A stretch of DNA of 64,000 nt from positions 1-64,000 of the forward strand of contig PYST01000215.1 in the NCBI GenBank assembly GCA_003049485.1, written 5' to 3'. A model generated the notes under the pieces. The model was given only the letters and a program-made list of their open reading frames with translations. It did no database searches and had not been told where the DNA came from. Both the position numbers and the translations under genes were made by a program. The first letter of the stretch is position 1. Every line of letters starts with the position of its first letter. Source of the DNA: Ophioceras dolichostomum (taxonomy: Eukaryota; Ascomycota; Sordariomycetes; Magnaporthales; Ophioceraceae). Of the stretch, positions 56,815-64,000 are shown in pieces.

Positions 56815-57496
56815 ATGCAGGTCAAGAACATCGCCCTCCAGCTCGCCCTCGCCGGCATCAGCCTGGCCCAGCTGCAGACCGTCCAGACCGCCATCACGAA
56901 CGTCCAGGATGCCCTGTCTAAGGTGGACACCGCTGTCAAGGTATGTCTCTGCTGCCTACTCTGCCTACCCACACGAGTCTCAGCCCCAACCCAACAAATC
57001 AGCAGGGGGAGACAGAAGGGGGGAGACATCGATATCTGACACTAACCCATATTCCCCCTCCCCAATTCTCCAGGCTCTCAGCGACGCCAACTCCGCCACA
57101 GCGCTGCAGCAGGCCTCGTCGGACGCCGAGACCGTGATCAAGCAGTCGACGGACTCGATCCAGGGCGCCCAGCAGCTCTCCCTCCAGGACGCGCTGACGC
57201 TCCAGAACACCGCCTCAGCCCTAACGCAGTCCGTCCAGACGACCGTCCAGGACCTGTCCGGCAAGAAGTCCACGCTCGACCAGCTCGGCGCCACCCAGCA
57301 GGCCATCCAGTCGCTCAAGGACCAGAAGACCTCCTCCGACGCCCTGGGCAAGGCCATCATCGACAAGGTCCCCGCCGTCGGCCAGGGCATCGCCCAGCAG
57401 AACATCGACCAGATCGACCAGGCGATCGACCAGGGCATCACCGCCCTCGGCGGCAACCCCAACAACAAACGCCGCGGCGTGCACTTCCGCGTCTAA
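56815..57496 (+). CDS. HsbA-type secreted hydrophobic-surface-binding protein
   Basis: This small secreted protein of the HsbA / cell-wall galactomannoprotein family coats hydrophobic surfaces and can recruit hydrolases in Aspergillus. Exon 1 is 56815..56940 and exon 2 is 57074..57496, giving 182 residues, the normal size. The signal peptide covers 1-18 (IALQLALAGISLAQ). The mature part is all-helical, rich in Gln, Asp, Ala and Ser, with heptad-like spacing (TAITNVQDALSKVDTAVK; TSSDALGKAIIDKVPAVGQG) and no cysteine. The C-terminus ends in a basic NNKRRGVHFRV, which is not a GPI signal. The 133-nt intron is GTATGT..CAG. Codon use is strongly biased to C-ending codons, as in highly expressed fungal genes. 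Confidence 0.87.
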
Positions 57497-60400
57497 GCGG
57501 CGCCCGTGCGTGCTGGAGTGCTTGCTTGTGCACTGCTGCTCAGGCTCCGTGATCGCTGCTGATGGCAGAGCCGAGCATATCCTCACACCCAATCCCTTTG
57601 GACATCGCATTCTTCTCTTCTTGACATACCCGTGGGCTAGGGCCCTGGCGAGGCTTTTTCTTGTCCACCACTCCTGCTCAAAGCTTTTAAACGGCAAGCT
57701 CAGGATTGCTGCGCATGAGGATAATGGTGTCGACATTACTGTTTTTGTGTGGCTTTTTCAACCCCCCCTTTTCTCTTCTTGTTGAGACGGAGGAAATATG
57801 GATGCTCTTGTGAAGCGATTGTAGCATTTGTTGGTTCTTTCCCCCCTCCCTACCTCTCCCCCCCCCTTTTTTTTTTCTTTGAGACAGACCAGACAAATTT
57901 TCTGTGTACGCGAGCTATCATCCACGAAATTGTCCCTCTTATTTACTGGTTGGTTGACTACCATTCAAGCCAAGTCAAACAAAATCGAGAGACCAAAACT
58001 TGAAACAAACAAAAAAACAAACAGGACATCCAAGCAAAGTGACACGATGACATAGGATAGGTACGAGAGCACTGGCAGAAAATGCGTTGGCTTTCGGTTT
58101 CGAGGAGGCAAGACCGGCGAAAAGGCGCGCAAGTCTGTCGGCATCATCATGCTTGATGATGCCAAGCCATTCTCAATTGAGAGTTCGTCGAGTGGGTATT
58201 TCCCGCTCTACTTTGCTCTCCCTGCGCCCTCCCGGTTTTGTATACGAGGCGACGGAAATCTATACCCATGGCCCAAAGAGAGGAAGGGAGGGGCGAGTAT
58301 ACTATCGATGTCGAGGGGCATAGCTGCGGAGGAGGATCCGAGGAGAGACGGACGAGATGGTGAAAGGCCCGGGCGGCGGGGGCGGGGGACGTGGAAGATG
58401 GTGGTAACGAGACTTCTCTTCTGCCTTCTGAGCCAAAATTGCGGGAAGAGTACCACACGTTGAACTACACCCCCCAATGACGACAGACGACAGTTACCTT
58501 CTTGATCTGCTGACGGCCGCTTTGACACTTTACACAGTGTAGCAGGTCTAGGCTTTGTAGTCTGATGAGGATTCATCGGATGGGAGGGTGGGTGAGAGGC
58601 TGTTTGAAGGAGCCAGGAGAGCCTATTTGCCAGGGGGGGACGGACGTCTGCTCATGGAAGGCGGCCTATTCCCTCCTATGAAAGATATCGCCTCGCGGAA
58701 TGGAGCCAGGTTTAAGGGTGGAAATGACGGAAGAGGCGGGTCTGGAGGGGAAGAAGAGAGACGGGTTGACGGAGTCCTAGTCCTAATGCGATAGCGAGGG
58801 TTGGGTACCCTTAGGAATCCACCTCAGCTGAAGGCGGATGGGCGCATCTATTCTATATTAGCAGCTATTTCTCGGAGACGGACTGGTTGCTCCGTGTGTG
58901 TGCTGCTTGAGGAGCCCGGTCGACGGAAGCCGGCATGGTGGACCTCCTGACGGAGCGGCAGGCGGCAGCTCCGCCGTGCTGACTTTCACGGGAAGCTTTG
59001 ACCATAGAACTTCCATGGACGGAGCGGAGGTGTCGACTTCCCGCCCGTGCTCCGTAACCGTGCTCCGTAGTGCCGTGTCGCGCCGTAGCTACTTCGACTC
59101 TGAGTTCACCCTAATAAAAACGTTCCCTGATGAGTGGAGTGGCTGCGGGGCCGAGGGAGATTCGTTGGAAGGATCATCACATTTTGATGATGAGCAGGAG
59201 AGTAGCAGCACTACCACTACGGGGATTCTTGCTTGTGGGTTTTCAGAAGATTTCAATGCGTCAACCAGAGCGGCCGACTATTGGTTGGAAGGAGAAACAG
59301 CGGCCTGCGGTGCAGCGCGACTTAGGCGAGTCTAGTTAGCCACGTTGCCACGATCTTCACTGAATGGTGGTGTTCATGGAATGGAGGCGGTTCGGCTTCT
59401 GGCGTGCTTTGCTACGTCGGGGGCATATTTCCGGCACTTATCTTAGACATGGTTGACAACGAGATAGGGGTTTTGGATGCATACCTGCTGACACGCTGTG
59501 TGCATGCGTGTCTGTGAGCGAGCAAAGTCGCCCAATCATGATTCTGTCCTGGATTCCGCTTCATAGAACGCATGAATAACCGAACACCGCCACCTGTTGA
59601 AGAGGCAAAGAGGCAAAAGAGGCTCCAGCAGCAACCTGAAAACACGATCTTCATGAGGCCAGCTCCATTGGCTGCCGTTTGCCGTCTGCCCGCCCGTGCC
59701 CCTGAGAAATAGACTGAGAAATCAGCTGGGAGCCGCCCCACAACTCAACCGCTCGAGGGAAAAGGGGTCTTGAGGGACAGGTGGGGCATGATGTAATTGG
59801 CCCCGTTGAAGTGATTAGATCTCCGAATTGGGTTTTCGGCCTTCATGCGATTTCTCAGTACACAACGTTGCGGAATGGACATTGTTAGTCTTGAGGGGAA
59901 CCTCCCTGAGGCTCAATGCAATACGGCCGCGCAAGTGAGAATCAATGGAGGCATTGAGATAAGTTCCTGCTTACTCGTGAGACAATGGCTCTGCCCAGAT
60001 TCGAAGAATAACAGAAGGCAAAGCTGGGGCATCCGCAATGGCGAGGTCGTTAGGTTGCAAGAGCCCTTGGAGCTTTGGCGGTGAGACACCGTTGTATCGG
60101 AGATCGGTAGCCACTAGCCAAGTGGAGAGTTAAGTCTTATCGAGAGTCGAAACGAGAAGGAGAAAGTATGGGGATGTGTGATGACTGATCAGGCTCAACT
60201 GCACCGCACCGCAACTCTTCGATGTTCCTTTGTCAGTGTGCCTTTCGATCTTTCGATGCCTTCTTCTTTGGGCTTGGTAGCGTACCGTGCGAGGAGGAGA
60301 CTCTGTCAAGGAGACATTAGCGACCAACGTCTTCGGTCGTTGACCTGCATGCGGTGAGGAGGGATCGACAGAACACGAGGTTCCAGGGCAGGTTTTGAGG

Positions 60401-62656
60401 TGCAGATTAGCAGGGGATTGAAGCCAATGGATGGCGCTTCAACCCTCCATCAAGAGACGTACCGCGCCGGGATATCAGATATCAACGAGAGAACGGGGAG
60501 GAGGAATTAGGTGCATACAGTAATCGAGCCTGCAGCCCACAGCTCGTGTCTGTAAGGGCCTCGCATCCACTAACCGGAGCGAGCTTCGAGTCGGTCAGTA
60601 CGAAGTAGCTACCTCTACTTACGTGAGTAGGTACTTGAGTGAACAAAGAACCGGAAGAAGGAAAACCAATGGGAGGGCAGCGAGGTGAGAAGCCAGACGG
60701 CACGGGCAACCACCAGTGGCTAGGAAGAATTCAGTGTGCCTGGATGGGGGTGGAAATTCCCCTGTTTGTCGGCAAGATGCAGGCCAAATGGCACCGGAAA
60801 GCTTTCTCTTTGAGCCTGATCTGTCAACGCTCGGCCATTGCATCAGGCACACCCCAATGTGTAGCATCTTGAGGAGCTTCACCACCCAACAAACATCGAG
60901 TACATTCCACACTTTCTCTCTTCTTTTCCTCTCCTCGCTGCAACCAGTCCGTCTTTTTGTCCTCGTGCTATATGTACACCGTATGCCGCCTCTCTGAGGT
61001 GCAGTAACCGAAATTTTAACCGCACCGTTCCATCGTGCACTCTTGAAGATTTTCCAGTGGAGTGGTAGTCCCAGTCAAACAGTGACCGTCCATCTCGCCT
61101 CACAGTTACCCAAGAGGGTCAACCCCGCCTTTTTTTCTCCCGCCGCCACGCTCCCCCGGTTTTCATCCTGTGCAGTCCCTGGCATTTGGTTGGGGTCACG
61201 GACAACAGACGGGCGGACGCAGGACCAAAAAAAGAAAGAGCGAAGAACGGAGGGGAAAATCTCCCAGGCCAGATCCTAGCCGGAAGACCCCGAAAATCGC
61301 ACTTCGGTCTGAACAACCTCAACCCCCTATTAGTCCCAAAGAGTAGTGGAGCACAAAAACCTGAGAGGCACTTAAGAAGGATCTGAAAGTGCTTGGTGCC
61401 TCCTTGGACGCGGTTACGATCCATCCCGTCATCCTTCGTGGCTCAAAGACAGCCACCAAGCTTCTATTTGCCTTCTGGGGCGTCCCAAGTCTCCCAAGGC
61501 TTGTGTCGCCTCCAGCTGTCTTCCCACCCCTTCCCGCTCTTTCCTCCGCAAAGGCCTCGAACTGGGACACCCTGCAAAGCTCGCGCCTGCCTCGTTTCTT
61601 CTTCGCCTGCGCAGTTGCTTGCCCGGACCCCACGTCACTGCCCAAAATTCACGTTGCATCACCACGTCTTCCGTTTTCAAACCTCTTCCCTCCTCCACAA
61701 CAACAAATAACCACCCGCACGCTCGCACGCACGACTCCCCGCAACCGCGAGCACGCGGACACGCGGATAGTGAACGCGGGCTCGAACTAAAACGAAGCCA
61801 GACCGCAAAGATCGCGGAAGATCGCGAAGACCCAAGCCCAAGCCCAAGCCCCGAACTCGGCTGCGTTCTCTCGTTTCGCGAGCAGCCGCGTTCCTCAAAA
61901 GGAAGGACCCCGGAATCATCCCGTTGTTGACGTTGGCCACTCGCCAGTCCTAAAATTTCGCTCGCTCTCCCTCCCTCCTTTGTTCCTCGTCTCATTCAAC
62001 AACAACAGCATCATCTTCTTCCCGCCCACGCGCAGCAGCACAGAGCACACAGAGCACACAGAGCAGAGAGACCCAGCAGGATCCCGTCGATCGTCGGTCG
62101 AACCGCCCAACCAAAGCACCGTTCGCTCCCGATATCGATAGGACAAACATCCTTGACAAACAGCAACAGCATCCCACGGCATCGTCGTCCATCCGAATTC
62201 CAGGAGACCTCTTATTCCGTATTGCACACTGATAGCCTCCAAGGTCTTCGGCAGCTACAGCCGAAGGCAAGAGGAGAAAGAAGCAAGGCGCAAGAATTTA
62301 AAAGACCAAGGAAAGTCCAGCAAGGTCAGACATACACACATACACTACATACCAACCGCACACGGAACACTCGAGCAACCAAACACAAGCCCACCCGGCC
62401 TTAGTTTGGCGTTCCCGAGTCGTCGCTGGCGGTCGCGGTCGGTCATCGCCAGGACCTGTACAGGGCACACCACCCGCAGGACACCCGGCCAAGAATCGGC
62501 TTTATTATGGTATGACACTAGAACTGGCCCAAGGAATTTGCGCCGGCAAGACATAGCAAACGGAGCAGCAGCGTCATTTTCTGCCTTCGTTTCCCCTGAG
62601 AAGAAATACCGCTAGACGTTTCTGTCCCGCAAATTATTTCATAGCCGCCGTCCAAG
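57497..62656. other. 5.2-kb gap, pal1 promoter and leader at right
   Basis: This is the longest stretch without a supported gene. A C/T tract with long T and C runs lies at about 57837-57881. Frames such as 58898-59335 show no family signal. From about 61400 the sequence becomes C/T- and CA-rich, with a GCCCAA tandem (about 61832-61850) and a CAGAGCACA tandem (about 62040-62066). This looks like a long promoter and 5' leader for pal1. No RNA gene was recognised. Confidence 0.5.
62040..62066. repeat. Short tandem repeat (CAGAGCACA) in the pal1 leader
   Basis: Two full units and a partial third, in the CA-rich leader about 600 bases before the pal1 start codon. Confidence 0.6.
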
Positions 62657-64000
62657 ATGTCGATGGCGACACAGCCGGACCAGCCCGGTAAGTCGAATGA
62701 AATTGCGAACTACACCAAGCTCCTTTCTACCTCTTATCCTTTGTCCGATGCTTTATTCTTATTTTGGATTTTGCTTTCCCCCTCAACGCGTCCTCCTTCT
62801 CCATTTCACCCTGTACCTTCGCTCCCTGTTGGTCTCCCCCTGCCTCTGTTGCCACTCTTAGGCCTTGATTCTCGGTTCTTGGCTGCGTTGTAGCCACTCT
62901 TTTTGCTCGTGTCCACGGGGCTGTCTCGCTGGCATTGGACATTGGACGATCCTCTTTTGCATCGTATCGGCGCATCGACACGTCGGTCCACTTAGCCGTC
63001 GAGTCTGCTGTGTCATGTAGAAGAGATTGCTGTTTCATGTCCCTTATCGGAGCCCGTCATCGCCCTGCAAGATCCCGCTGCGGGACGCCTGTTTTTCATT
63101 CTGTTTGGCGTTGCATTTCTGCTCAGCTCTTGCTTGCTTGCGCTTGCTTTGATTGTCGACGAATTCTCCGGACTGACCCCAAAGGATATTGAAACCCAAA
63201 TCGGGGCTTTTAGGCCAGCGATCGGCGGGGTTGACACTGAATTTGTCGTCCAACAACCCCTTTCGCAACCGTGCGGCCTCTCCCACCACAAATCCCCAGA
63301 GCCCGGCTTCGCCTTTTGACGACCCAAGCGACGCCCCTCCTCGCCCCGTCTCGCGAAATCCGTTTCTCGATCCTGTCACGAACAAGCCCATTCAGTCCTT
63401 CTCGAAGCCGACGACGACCTCGCCTAGCATGGCGTCGCCGCAGTTGACGTCGCCCCAGATGTCGTCCCCTGAGACCGACAAGGCGGCCCTTACGCCGGAG
63501 CAGTTATTTGTAAGTTGCGATTATTATGGATTTCCCTTAATTCCCATTCTCCCTCAAGAAACACGTTGCCTAGTTGCGCGAACGACGCATGCCAGTGGCC
63601 GTTTCTCTCCTGAGTGTCGGCGCCACTTTCGCATAGCATAATCGGAGCGGCGGATTTACCCCGCAACGTTGACAAGGAGACACACCAGTTGTTCTTTGTT
63701 CGCTGGACGCTTCGTGTATCAGACGCTAATGGCTCCGTCGCATAGGACTCCTTGACTATTGACGATTCGAAGCCCGTCCCACCGCCCCCGGGAGGAGCTG
63801 GCCCGCGAGGCCCTCCACGGCGCCCTGGACCACAGCGAGAGAATGTCCCTCCGCCTGGTCGACGCCCCCCTCCGCATCACCGCCCGTCTCAGTCCCAGGA
63901 GGAAGCTCTGCGGGCGCGCAGGATGCCACCTGGAGCAGGAGGCCGACCTCATGATCCATCGTCGCCGCAGCGTCGCATGGACCGAGACCGTGATCGAGAC
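62657..64000 (+). CDS. pal1: Pal1-family cell morphology protein (5' part)
   Basis: This is the N-terminal part of a Pal1-like protein; in fission yeast Pal1 localises to growth sites with Sla2 and shapes the cell and endocytic sites. Exons are 62657..62687, 63214..63509 and 63746..64000 (running off the window), with 194 residues visible. Introns are 526 and 236 nt, long for this window, both GT..AG, and the frame is kept through both. SSNNPFRNRAAS and VSRNPFLDPVTN give the NPF-type repeats of the family. EQLFDSLTIDDSKPVPPPPG and SQEEALRARRM match its Pal1 domain start. The visible part is Pro, Ser and Arg rich and probably disordered. The only ATG near exon 1 is used (CCAAGATGT). The C-terminal half is missing because the window ends. 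Confidence 0.78.

Overview
This is a window of nuclear DNA from a filamentous ascomycete, most likely a Sordariomycete. The signs are GC-rich genes on both strands, short GT..AG introns with CTGAC-like branch sites, a RID-type DNA methyltransferase, and fungal families such as HsbA, Zn2Cys6, GH76 Dcw1, Atg29, Nup53 and Pal1. The species cannot be fixed from the sequence. Nineteen intact or partial genes and one pseudogene are supported. Every spliced gene model closes in frame across its introns. Large parts of the window (about 3 to 5 kb each in four places) hold no gene I can defend.

Left part (1-20.8 kb): a rid DNA methyltransferase gene, then a broken GH28 pectinase pseudogene, the elongation factor gene eaf (minus strand), a GH76 cell-wall mannosidase of the Dcw1/Dfg5 type with an unusual transmembrane segment and cytoplasmic tail, a CYP52-like cytochrome P450, a small single-pass membrane protein followed by a 12-bp minisatellite containing the window's only N, and a small unrecognised acidic protein.

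Middle part (21.4-36.6 kb): a housekeeping block. atg29 (autophagy scaffold, five exons including a 10-nt microexon) is divergent from nup53 (nuclear pore). ivy1 (vacuolar BAR-like protein) lies convergent to nup53. A paraoxonase-like calcium hydrolase faces a membrane-anchored LigB/DODA-type extradiol dioxygenase. An acyl-protein thioesterase follows.

Right part (40.7-64 kb): a Zn2Cys6 transcription factor, an ACC deaminase with both specificity-determining residues, and a secreted aldonolactone-oxidase-like flavoprotein all lie on the plus strand. Then come a Kre9/Knh1-like type I membrane protein (minus), a secreted HsbA-type protein, and the 5' end of pal1, cut by the window edge.

I found no tRNA, rRNA, CRISPR array or intact transposon. 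No single new multi-gene system is evident. The best leads are the atg29 microexon, the intron/minisatellite arrangement at 19.2 kb, the anchored extradiol dioxygenase, the paraoxonase with an altered catalytic-dyad residue, the tailed Dcw1, and the TF-ACC deaminase pair. All functions are inferred from recognised sequence motifs; no search was run.
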